Shown: positions 17,682-25,403 of the stretch, in pieces
Layout: each line of letters starts with the position of its first letter
Position numbering within the stretch: position 1 is the first letter of the stretch
NCBI GenBank assembly: GCA_030831125.1
Contig: JAURLQ010000047.1
Coordinates: 1 to 47,585, forward strand
Length of the DNA: 47,585 bases
Origin: Gammaproteobacteria bacterium
Lineage (GTDB): Bacteria; Pseudomonadota; Gammaproteobacteria; Pseudomonadales; Pseudohongiellaceae
Direction: 5' to 3'
Program-made: the position numbers and the translations under genes
Notes under the pieces: model-generated
The model's database searches: none
Seen by the model: the letters and a program-made list of their open reading frames with translations, nothing else
What the model was told of the DNA's origin: nothing

Positions 17682-18104
17682 TCAGATACCGGCAGGTGGC
17701 TCGTTGGCAGCGCGGTTATTGGCAGACGAGTCGGCAAACAGTCGCGTACCGTCAGCCAGATAGACCTCACCGGCATTACCAACATTGGGATGATTCCGTG
17801 CGCGCCAGCCTGTTACGCGTACTTCAGTACCGGGCTCAAGTGTATTCCTGCGCCAGCCCATACGCATAAGTCCATTAGGACTACCCAGTTCGAAATTCCA
17901 GTTTTCCACTACACCAGCTTCGTTTTCAACATCAACATAGAATCTGGCATGCGGATTCATCCATTCAACCTTCGTTACAACTCCGCTCACCTCGAAAGGC
18001 TGCTCACGGTCGAACTCTGCAGCAAAGGCATGATGGGCACTACTCTGGTCCGACGCCGGAATCAGTACAAGCAACAAGGCTGTCAGCAATATGCTTCTGT
18101 TCAT
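17682..18104 (-). CDS. DUF6152 family exported protein
   Basis: A 140-residue protein with a signal peptide ending near SSAHH. The mature start AHHAFAAEFD and the following VSGVVTKVEWMNPHARFYVDV are the hallmark of DUF6152, a small beta-barrel family with conserved His residues at the mature N-terminus and in NPHA. The function is unknown; the His pairs could bind metal (inferred). The ATG at 18104 has AGAGGAGC upstream. It begins 12 bases after the stop of the WEGDTL-family gene, so both are cotranscribed. This pairing is known from acidobacteria and marine proteobacteria near redox genes. Confidence 0.85.
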   Translation of the reverse strand: MNRSILLTALLLVLIPASDQSSAHHAFAAEFDREQPFEVSGVVTKVEWMNPHARFYVDVENEAGVVENWNFELGSPNGLMRMGWRRNTLEPGTEVRVTGWRARNHPNVGNAGEVYLADGTRLFADSSANNRAANEPPAGI

Positions 18105-18116
18105 GTCATGCTCCTC

Positions 18117-18959
18117 TCAGGGATCAAAATATTGTGATGACTGTTCATTTTCATTGCAGATGAACTCTATCAGGTCACTTTCAGGCATCAGGCCGTGCTC
18201 CACCCTGACAGTAAAGGGTTGTGTATATGCCGTGGGGTCATCTACTGTGATATCGACTATCATGTGGCCATAGTCAACCCTGGTAAAGCGCTCCGTGAAT
18301 TTCACCTTGTCGGTAAAAGGGCTACCGTTGACATCCAGCCACCCCCCATCGCGTAGTCCAGTGGTTTCCACCACCAGCGTATCCCCTTCCCAGTAACCGA
18401 TCGAGTAACCATACCACCAGGGCAAAGGGTCATCATCCGGCAGTGAACGGCCATCCATGAAAACCTGTCTGAGCCCGTAATTGGCCTCATAGATGATCAC
18501 CAGCAGTTCAGGCACCTGCACCATTTTGCGTGGCTGTGGATGCATCTGGAACTGGGTATGACCCATGGGCAGACAATGGGCATCCGGGTTGTCTTTCATG
18601 CCGTCTGCAACACGCTGGTCGCGAAGTGCACGGGCCCAGTCCTGATAAGGCAGTCCACCTTCCATGTTTGCACCCAGATCAAAAAATGTGGCTGCCGGTG
18701 GCGTATTTGCCGCAGCGGGGATGTCCATGTTTGCCTGGGCAGCAGCACGCCCTGGCGCAGATCGTGGGTACAACTCCCATACTCCTGAAAAATCAGGTGT
18801 ACCCCAGGCTGTGCGGGGTGCCGGCGCATGCCAGTCAATTTCACCTGTGGCGGTGCGCGGAATTTCGCCAACAGGATAATCCTGCCACTGCGCAGATGCA
18901 GTTGCGAGGAAAAGTAGCGGGATAATCCCCGACACCATGGCGCGGCTTGCTTTTTTCAC
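18117..18959 (-). CDS. Exported protein of the WEGDTL family, second paralogue
   Basis: A 280-residue exported protein starting at GTG 18959, with a very strong AGGAGGGG site. The signal peptide ends near ASAQ. It has GTPDFSGVWELYPRS, LPYQDWARALRDQR, CLPMGHTQFQMHPQPRKM, LLVIIYEANYGLRQVFMDGR, GYWEGDTLVVETTGL and FTRVDYGHMIVDITVDDP. These match the order of motifs in the gene at 13274-14077, including PWxR/DWAR, CLP, FMDGR and WEGDTL. It is the first gene of a two-gene unit with DUF6152. Function is unknown; co-occurrence suggests both proteins act together in the periplasm. Confidence 0.78.
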   Translation of the reverse strand: MKKASRAMVSGIIPLLFLATASAQWQDYPVGEIPRTATGEIDWHAPAPRTAWGTPDFSGVWELYPRSAPGRAAAQANMDIPAAANTPPAATFFDLGANMEGGLPYQDWARALRDQRVADGMKDNPDAHCLPMGHTQFQMHPQPRKMVQVPELLVIIYEANYGLRQVFMDGRSLPDDDPLPWWYGYSIGYWEGDTLVVETTGLRDGGWLDVNGSPFTDKVKFTERFTRVDYGHMIVDITVDDPTAYTQPFTVRVEHGLMPESDLIEFICNENEQSSQYFDP

Positions 18960-19098
18960 TATCCCCTCCTGCTTGTTGTTTTACTGCGTTGTCAAAAATC
19001 CTTAATGGACTGGGCAATGGATGAATATTCAAACTGATTTGATGAGGAAATATCGGCACATCGGTATGCCCCCCCTGCGAATGGCCCGATCAGCTCTC

Positions 19099-19362
19099 CT
19101 AATGATCTTCATCTTCATCTTCGTCATCGGTGACCACATCAATCACGGCACCACCTGCCTTGATAGGCACCTTGACCGCCGCAGCTCCCACTGCCACAGC
19201 AGTGCCAGCCACTATACCCAATGTTGTGGCTACACAGCCAGACAGCAGGGCAACCAACAGCCCAATGCAGAGCAGCTTCGGGTATCCGGGATGCCTGCCA
19301 ACGGCAACTGATGAAAATGAATCAGCCAACCGGCAATTGTCCTTCGGGCACCCACCAGCCAT
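19099..19362 (-). CDS. Small glycine/alanine-rich lipoprotein
   Basis: An 87-residue frame encodes a short lipoprotein: LLCIGLLVALLSGC (lipobox LSGC) followed by an Ala/Val/Gly-rich helix-like stretch (GIVAGTAVAVGAAAVKVPIK) and an acidic tail of Asp/Glu ending in His. It resembles short lipoproteins of the NF038104 type found in gammaproteobacteria, by memory only. The listed ATG lies 41 bases inside the carotenoid oxygenase gene; the real start may be a TTG near 19329, since the first residues (MAGGCPKDNCR) do not look like a signal peptide. Probably translated with the upstream gene. Confidence 0.6.
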   Translation of the reverse strand: MAGGCPKDNCRLADSFSSVAVGRHPGYPKLLCIGLLVALLSGCVATTLGIVAGTAVAVGAAAVKVPIKAGGAVIDVVTDDEDEDEDH

Positions 19363-20893
19363 GCACCTGTCCTACAGCCCTGACCGGTAGCTTTACTGTT
19401 GCCACCGGCCCTTCCTGCAGGCGCTGCGCATCCAGAATAACCAGATCTCCACGACCATTCTCGTTTTGCCTTGTGGCCACACCCATCAGGTATCCATCAC
19501 CTTCCGCAGCATCAGGCGATCTCGGTGCAAAACAGCACTCTGCCAGCGAAGTTGCAGGTCCTGCGTTCCAGAACACCTGAGTACCGGTGGCATGATCGAA
19601 ACGGACATATCCGGCATTGGCTTCACGAGGATTGGCTGCATTGATATCGCGGGTACCAAGAAATCCGTAACGATAGGGCATCGTGTTGTACCTGTCGTCC
19701 TGGCGTGGCAATGCACCTGTCCAGGGAGACAAACGCTCTATTTCATAACCACTGGCACGTCGGCCACTGAGATCGGCAGACAAACGGGTGATATAACTTG
19801 TTCCCCTGACAGGATCCCAGTTCGAGCCATCTTTCATTGGCATGAAAGGAAACGGATTGGATTCGGACATTTCCACATCCACGTAAATCCGGTTGTTGTC
19901 ATCAAAAGCCCCCATCACATGAGTGGCACTTCGGGTAGGCCCTTGCAGCCACTGCACATCACTGCCATCACCACCCCGGCGGAAGACACCAAACCAGGTT
20001 GGCAACGTACTGTCCCAGGACCAGTGTATGCCCCCTCTGGCAAGCTGCTCGTCATCCTTGGTCATCGGAATGACATATAGCACGATGTAGTTCTGTGTTA
20101 CTGCAAAATCATGCAGCATACCGACATAGGGAACCTGTACCGTGGCTTCCCACACCTTGCGGCCCTGTGGAGTTATCTCGAAGGCTATGACATCCCTGCT
20201 TCCGAAGCCGGTTGCTTCATAACCGAATGCCACCATGTTGCCGGTTCCGGAATCCACTTTGGGGTGAGCGGTAAACGTCTCGCTTACCAGTTGGTTGTCA
20301 AAACGGTAAACAGGATCAATCATTTCCAGCGTCAGCAGATCGACTGCCGAGGGAGGACTGTCTTCCTTCAGGCACAGCAGCAGGTTCTTGTGATTGATGA
20401 TATGGGTATTGGCAGTGCTCCTGCTGAGCCCCCTTACACCGGGATCATCCAGTGAAGGATTGCGGTACATCGGAAACAGGATGCGACCAGCTTCGTTCTG
20501 CGCTGTCCATCTTTCGTTCTTCACAAAGCGGGTTTTGTAATCAACCCGACCATTGCAGATCCGGAACATGCTGACATGCCCTTCGCCATCGAAGGGGATG
20601 TTGCCGGGACGCAGCGGGTACTGGGGATCAGGACCAACCCGGTAGAAAGCACCATTGAGATCGGCAGGAATGGTGCCTTCAACCTCACAGTCCTGCACAT
20701 CAATTTCCGCCCGGAACAGCATGGGCAGGGATGAAGCGCTGGCACCCGGGACTCCACCTGCAGGCTGCGCCCGGGTAATGGTGCTCGCCCCTATCAGGCC
20801 GGCAGCACCAATACCTGCGGCTACACCCAGTGTCCCGCCCATGAAACTGCGCCGGGAGACCTTGTTGTTGTCCTGATCCTGCATGCTGGCCAT
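19322..20893 (-). CDS. Carotenoid oxygenase (RPE65 family), Tat-exported
   Basis: A 523-residue protein with a twin-arginine signal (SRRSFMGGTLGVAAG, residues 13-27). The seven-bladed propeller has the four iron-binding His at 210 (FTAHPK), 261 (MLHDFAV), 325 (SATHVMG) and 511 (QVHGWW), as required for oxidative cleavage of a conjugated C=C bond. Family substrates include carotenoids, stilbenes and lignin-derived phenylpropenes; a periplasmic enzyme with no carotenoid genes nearby makes an aromatic alkene plausible (inferred). GGAG precedes the ATG by about nine bases. It is followed by the small lipoprotein. Length is typical and no key residue is missing. Confidence 0.92.
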   Translation of the reverse strand: MASMQDQDNNKVSRRSFMGGTLGVAAGIGAAGLIGASTITRAQPAGGVPGASASSLPMLFRAEIDVQDCEVEGTIPADLNGAFYRVGPDPQYPLRPGNIPFDGEGHVSMFRICNGRVDYKTRFVKNERWTAQNEAGRILFPMYRNPSLDDPGVRGLSRSTANTHIINHKNLLLCLKEDSPPSAVDLLTLEMIDPVYRFDNQLVSETFTAHPKVDSGTGNMVAFGYEATGFGSRDVIAFEITPQGRKVWEATVQVPYVGMLHDFAVTQNYIVLYVIPMTKDDEQLARGGIHWSWDSTLPTWFGVFRRGGDGSDVQWLQGPTRSATHVMGAFDDNNRIYVDVEMSESNPFPFMPMKDGSNWDPVRGTSYITRLSADLSGRRASGYEIERLSPWTGALPRQDDRYNTMPYRYGFLGTRDINAANPREANAGYVRFDHATGTQVFWNAGPATSLAECCFAPRSPDAAEGDGYLMGVATRQNENGRGDLVILDAQRLQEGPVATVKLPVRAVGQVHGWWVPEGQLPVG

Positions 20894-21167
20894 TGAAATA
20901 TCTCCAGTGTTGCTATTGTTGTTTTGTCTCCCGGTCTTTTGAATGCCGGGGTCTGGCTGAAACCACTGATTCCACCGGGATGATAACGACTCTGTTTATC
21001 CTTTGACAGACTATTGGAGAAGGTCAGTACCCAAGGCAGAATCCCTGATATCCGGTCTGCCATGGGGAGTCCTTTGGGCATATCTGGTCAAACAGGCTAC
21101 TTGATGTCAGTATTTCCGCCTCGACCGGTCATCAACCGGTAACCGGAACTATAAAGGAGCAAGCCGC

Positions 21168-22043
21168 ATGTGTGATGAACGTACATTAGTTGACTCAACC
21201 GCATTTCTTGAAAAATCAGGTGTAAGCCGCCGCCGTTTCGGGACTTTGTCAGCTGCGGCTGGTCTCTCGATGGTCCTGCCTCCGGTAGCCAATGCCCAGA
21301 CCATTACCGAACGGGAAGTGGAAATCACCACCCCAGATGGTATTGCAGACTGTTACTTCGTGCACCCTGCAGCAGGTGCGACTGCAGCAGTGCTGGTATG
21401 GCCGGACATTCTGGGGCTGCGCCCCGCTTTCCGCATGATGGGCAAAAGACTGGCCGAATCAGGTTATGCCGTACTTACAGTCAACCCTTTTTATCGTGGT
21501 GCTCGTGCTCCGGTAGTGGGAGAAGGAGCCAGTTTCCAGGACCCGGCTGTGCGCAATACCGTTATGCCGCTGGCTCAGCAGCTGAACGCTGAAACCCATT
21601 TCACGGATGCACGTGCCTTCATCGCCTGGCTTGACCAGCAGAATGCTGTTGATACCAACCGCAAGATAGGAACAACCGGATATTGCATGGGGGGCCCAAT
21701 GGTCATGCGTACAGCTGCAGCCGTACCTGATCGCGTTGGTGCCGGCGCCACTTTCCATGGTGGAGGCCTGGCAAGCGGGGCAGACAACAGCCCTCATCTG
21801 CTCATACCGCAAACACAAGCCAGTATGCTGCATGCCATAGCAGCCAATGACGATGAAAGCGATCCTCAGGCCAAGGTAACTCTCAGGGAGTCCTATGCTG
21901 CAGCCGGGATTTCAGCTGAAATCGAGGTTTACACAGACACGCTGCACGGATGGTGTCCTCCGGATTCTGCGGTTTATCACGAAGATCAGGCTGAACGCGC
22001 CTGGGCAAGAATGCTGGCACTGTTCAGCACAGCACTGGCCTGA
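21168..22043 (+). CDS. Tat-exported dienelactone hydrolase family protein
   Basis: A 291-residue hydrolase with a twin-arginine leader (SRRRFGTLSAAAGLS, residues 20-34) and likely cleavage after ANAQ. The Cys nucleophile is in GYCMGG (Cys173), the Asp in ANDDESDP (228/229) and the His in TLHGWC (260). Unlike the paralogues at 7.8 and 37.8 kb, it is exported. AGGAG is placed nine bases before the ATG. Direct ACCGG repeats at about 21121-21147 lie upstream and might be a regulator site. The gene diverges from the carotenoid oxygenase gene, so a shared control region is likely. The substrate is unknown. Confidence 0.9.
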   Translation: MCDERTLVDSTAFLEKSGVSRRRFGTLSAAAGLSMVLPPVANAQTITEREVEITTPDGIADCYFVHPAAGATAAVLVWPDILGLRPAFRMMGKRLAESGYAVLTVNPFYRGARAPVVGEGASFQDPAVRNTVMPLAQQLNAETHFTDARAFIAWLDQQNAVDTNRKIGTTGYCMGGPMVMRTAAAVPDRVGAGATFHGGGLASGADNSPHLLIPQTQASMLHAIAANDDESDPQAKVTLRESYAAAGISAEIEVYTDTLHGWCPPDSAVYHEDQAERAWARMLALFSTALA

Positions 22044-22051
22044 GCGGGTGG

Positions 22052-22079
22052 TACCAGAGCCGGATCGCCGGCTCTGGTA
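22052..22079. terminator. Long GC hairpin after the dienelactone hydrolase gene
   Basis: A 12-bp perfect stem (TACCAGAGCCGG / CCGGCTCTGGTA, loop ATCG) begins nine bases after the stop codon. It lacks a T run, so it may stabilise the 3' end or act as a Rho-assisted or bidirectional terminator. Confidence 0.65.
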
Positions 22080-22260
22080 TCCAATAAGCCTCACTGTTTA
22101 AAGACAAGAAACGGATTGATCTCGCCATTATTGGCGCCTCGCAACACATGCTGAACATCTAAAAGAGGCTGCCAGAACTTGCCCAATACCCATATCTGAA
22201 AAGACACCAGACACTGGCTGTGATAAAAATAGCGACTTGGAATATTTTGGGGGCTGGCCA

Positions 22261-24123
22261 ATGAACCTTGTGACAAGAATAATTACTGCATCAGTACTGC
22301 TCACTGCAGCCACACTGTTGTCTGCACAGGTAATAGAAACCGGATCCAACACGGCAGGGCAGGATGTTTATGAAAGTGTCTGCGCTACCTGCCACAACAT
22401 GCCCGAAGAAACCAAATCTCCCCCGGTCGAAACACTCCGGCGCATGGGCCCGCGGGCCGTTTCCTACGCCCTGACCAATGGCAAGATGAAAGTCCAGGCT
22501 GCAGGGCTCTCATCTGCTGATATAGACAATGTAGTCAGCTATCTGTCGGCAGCTGCTGATGTCGACAATTCCTGGATCAGTCGGCATGTCTGCCCTGCAG
22601 ATCGCATGCAGGTTGATACCGGCGCCGCCACCATCTGGACCCAGGGCATCAACATACAGAATCACCGCAACCTGACTGCCGGGCAGGCAGGCCTCACTAC
22701 TGCCCAGATGGGACGTCTTGAACTGGCGTGGTCCATGGCCTTCCCTTCTACTGCAAACATGCGATCACAACCAGCCATAGTAGGCAACACCATGTATCTG
22801 CCTATTGTCGATTCCGGACAGTTGTTTGCTCTTGATGTTGCTGGCGACAGCCCCTGCGTGAAATGGGTCTACGAACATGATGTTCCCTTGCGGACCACCA
22901 TTGGATACCACACGCTGGCAGATGGCAGTCCGGTGCTCGTTTTTGCAGATGCTGCAGCACATGTGTTGTTGATGGATGCCATCACCGCTGAAGTTATCTG
23001 GACAGCCACGGTAAAAGTAACCAGCGTTTCAAATGTTACCGCCATGCCCATGCTGTATGGTGACAAGGTATTTGTACCGATTTCTTCGGGTGAACTGAAC
23101 ATGGGTGCAGCCCCGGACTACGAATGCTGTACCAGCCATGGCGCCGTGGTTGCACTGAATCTGGCTACAGGAGAAAGGGAATGGGTATTCCATACCATGG
23201 AAGATGCCAAACCCACGTTTGTCAGCCGTCTCGGTGTTCAACAGTACGGACCATCTGGAGCACCAATCTGGACTGCACCGGCCATTGATGAAAAGCGGGG
23301 CCTGATTCTGGTAGGGACTGGTGAAAACACTTCCGCCCCTGCCACAGATACCTCGGATGCAATTCTGGCAATCCGCATGGAAGACGGGACTCTCGCATGG
23401 AAATTCCAGGCCACTCCAAATGACATTTTTCTCACTGGTTGTATGAGCCAGCCTGATGGCCCCAACTGCCCTCCCGATTACAGTATCAACAAGGACTGGG
23501 ACTTTGGGGCTGCCATCATGCTGGCACAACGCAGTGACGGTTCCGACATCGTTATGGCTGGCCAGAAAAACGGTGTGGTGTGGGCACTCGACCCTGACAC
23601 TGGAGCGCTCATCTGGGATACCAAAGTGGGCCCGGGTGGCGCAATGGGTGGCATCCATTGGGGCATGGCTTTTGACGGCCAGCGGATATTTGCCGCAAAC
23701 AACATGTCCACTGGTCCTACAGCAGATGGTCAGGAGCCGGGACTGCATGCCCTTGATGTAAACAACGGCAATATTCTCTGGTCCTACCTGCACCAGCCGG
23801 ACTGTAGCGGCAACAGACAACAGGAAATACGCTCATGCGGGAGCAATTATGGAATGAGTGCTGCCACACTTCTTGTGGATGGGGCCGTAGTACAGGGTAG
23901 CAATGATGGCTTCGTGAAGATTTTCGACTCCCGTAGCGGAGAACCGATATTCACTTTCGATACCGCCCGCTCTTTCAACACGGTCAATGGTGTTGAAGGT
24001 CATGGTGGTGCCATCGACAATTTCTCTGTTTATGCTGCCAACGGAACCCTGTTTGTCCAGTCAGGATATGGACTGATGGGTGTGCCGGGCAATGTTCTGT
24101 TGGCCTTCAGGCCGGCACCCTGA
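22261..24123 (+). CDS. Exported cytochrome c / PQQ-type beta-propeller dehydrogenase
   Basis: About 620 residues from the ATG at 22261, which gives a good signal peptide (IITASVLLTAATLLSAQ); a TTG eight codons upstream is possible. A small haem domain comes first (CATCH, 41-45, with a Met later), then an eight-bladed PQQ-type propeller with repeated AIxxxxGxxxW units: ALDVAGDSPCVKWVY, ALNLATGEREWVF, AIRMEDGTLAWKF, ALDPDTGALIWDT and ALDVNNGNILWSY. This haem-then-PQQ order is that of polyvinyl-alcohol dehydrogenase relatives, which oxidise secondary alcohols in the periplasm. A Cys-Cys pair (DYECCTSHG) is present. The real substrate is unknown. It is followed after 25 bases by the DUF2272 gene. 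Confidence 0.88.
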   Translation: MNLVTRIITASVLLTAATLLSAQVIETGSNTAGQDVYESVCATCHNMPEETKSPPVETLRRMGPRAVSYALTNGKMKVQAAGLSSADIDNVVSYLSAAADVDNSWISRHVCPADRMQVDTGAATIWTQGINIQNHRNLTAGQAGLTTAQMGRLELAWSMAFPSTANMRSQPAIVGNTMYLPIVDSGQLFALDVAGDSPCVKWVYEHDVPLRTTIGYHTLADGSPVLVFADAAAHVLLMDAITAEVIWTATVKVTSVSNVTAMPMLYGDKVFVPISSGELNMGAAPDYECCTSHGAVVALNLATGEREWVFHTMEDAKPTFVSRLGVQQYGPSGAPIWTAPAIDEKRGLILVGTGENTSAPATDTSDAILAIRMEDGTLAWKFQATPNDIFLTGCMSQPDGPNCPPDYSINKDWDFGAAIMLAQRSDGSDIVMAGQKNGVVWALDPDTGALIWDTKVGPGGAMGGIHWGMAFDGQRIFAANNMSTGPTADGQEPGLHALDVNNGNILWSYLHQPDCSGNRQQEIRSCGSNYGMSAATLLVDGAVVQGSNDGFVKIFDSRSGEPIFTFDTARSFNTVNGVEGHGGAIDNFSVYAANGTLFVQSGYGLMGVPGNVLLAFRPAP

Positions 24124-24148
24124 TCCGGGACAAGGAACAAGAAAGTCT

Positions 24149-25192
24149 GTGAGTATCCGTTTCCTGTCAGTTATTGTTTCTTGCGCATTCGCCACAGCAA
24201 CGCTGCATGCAGCCGAATCACCGGGAAATATCTTCAGTATTACCGGCCCGGGAATTGAAAGACTCCCCGCATCAGTCCTTGATGTGAACTCTCCGGCATT
24301 GAGAGTTACAGGCACACCGGGCTCTATGCGAATTTCTGACCGCTCATGCCACAGCACGGTTCCTGAAGCCGACATCAGAAGACGCATCATTGATACTGCA
24401 GTACAGGAATGGGCATGGTTCGGATTTCTGGTGGATGATCTTCGCAATACCGGGCCGGATGACAGCCGTACCAGTTTCAACCGCAGGCGGTTCATGTCGT
24501 TTGATCCTGATGAAGTCACCAGGGTTGCCCCGACAGTTGCAGGATACTGGGCTGCAGCACCCGGTAGCGACTGGATACTCCAGAGGCAGAACGACTCCTG
24601 GAACGGTTCCGGTGGTTTAAGCTCACGTTGGCGAGACCCCTGGTCGGCGGCTTTTATTTCCTGGGTCATGTGCGAAAGCGGCCTGGGTGAAGTCTCAAGC
24701 TTCCAGCGGGCCATAGCCCACCATACCTATATTGACCAGGCCATAAGGGCACGAGATGGTGGCAATACCGAAGCAGCCTATGAAGCTTTCAATCCGGGAG
24801 AAACTCAAATACTGCCAGGCGACCTGTTGTGCAGTGGTCTGCGACCTGTTTACCGTAATCTGGATCAACGCAGGGCCCAGCTTGGCGTTGGGGCACGCAC
24901 CCACTGTGACATAGTTGTAGAAGTGAATGAAACAGATGGCAGCATACTCACCATTGGCGGCAATGTCCGCAGTTCAGTACGGTTGAAGATATTTCCGGCT
25001 GCTGCAGAACAGGATGGAACTTTGGCTCCCCTGCAGACATCAAGGATCATTTTTGCCCATCTCAAGCTAAGAGCTGCCCCGGTTGAAAAAAATGCCCTGT
25101 CCAACAGCCTTGTGATGACCAATGGCATATGCAGCAGGCCTCCCGTTCCCATGCTTGCAATTATTGCTGTAGACAACAGCAATAATTGTTGA
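24149..25192 (+). CDS. DUF2272 domain exported protein
   Basis: About 347 residues from the GTG at 24149, 25 bases after the preceding stop, with AAGGAACAAG upstream. The N-terminus is a signal peptide (IRFLSVIVSCAFATATLHAA). The core has RDPWSAAFISWVMCESGLG, RAIAHHTYIDQAI, AFNPGETQILPGDLLC, THCDIVVEVNETDGSILTIG split by short gaps, and a final RIIFAHLKLR. These are DUF2272 features; the Cys and two His suggest an NlpC/P60-like fold with a Cys-His pair (inferred). The longer frame starting at 24080 overlaps the upstream gene and is not needed. Confidence 0.8.
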   Translation: MSIRFLSVIVSCAFATATLHAAESPGNIFSITGPGIERLPASVLDVNSPALRVTGTPGSMRISDRSCHSTVPEADIRRRIIDTAVQEWAWFGFLVDDLRNTGPDDSRTSFNRRRFMSFDPDEVTRVAPTVAGYWAAAPGSDWILQRQNDSWNGSGGLSSRWRDPWSAAFISWVMCESGLGEVSSFQRAIAHHTYIDQAIRARDGGNTEAAYEAFNPGETQILPGDLLCSGLRPVYRNLDQRRAQLGVGARTHCDIVVEVNETDGSILTIGGNVRSSVRLKIFPAAAEQDGTLAPLQTSRIIFAHLKLRAAPVEKNALSNSLVMTNGICSRPPVPMLAIIAVDNSNNC

Positions 25193-25347
25193 TCAGAACT
25201 CCAGGTCAGAACAAATTTCACTTCTACCGACGCGCTTGATCGCCATGCATCCAGCATCCCGGAGTGAGTCAGTTCGCAACCCGCCCGTCTTCTCTTGTGC
25301 AGTCTGGATTAACCTGACTATGTGAGTGTTCCGGAGACAGATGAATC

Positions 25348-25381
25348 AAAAAAAAAAGCGCTTCCCTGTGATGGAAAGCGC
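25348..25381 (-). terminator. Rho-independent terminator of the FecR-domain gene
   Basis: On the minus strand a GGCGCTTTCC / GGAAGCGC hairpin is followed by ten T (the A run at 25348-25357). It lies about 25 bases after the stop of the FecR-domain gene. Confidence 0.85.
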
Positions 25382-25403
25382 CGTTTCATTTCAATGCGTC
25401 AAT

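Noticed and set aside
21121-21147. Direct ACCGG repeats upstream of the Tat hydrolase gene
   Set aside because: Three short imperfect repeats without a defined spacing or known regulator; noted in the gene entry only.
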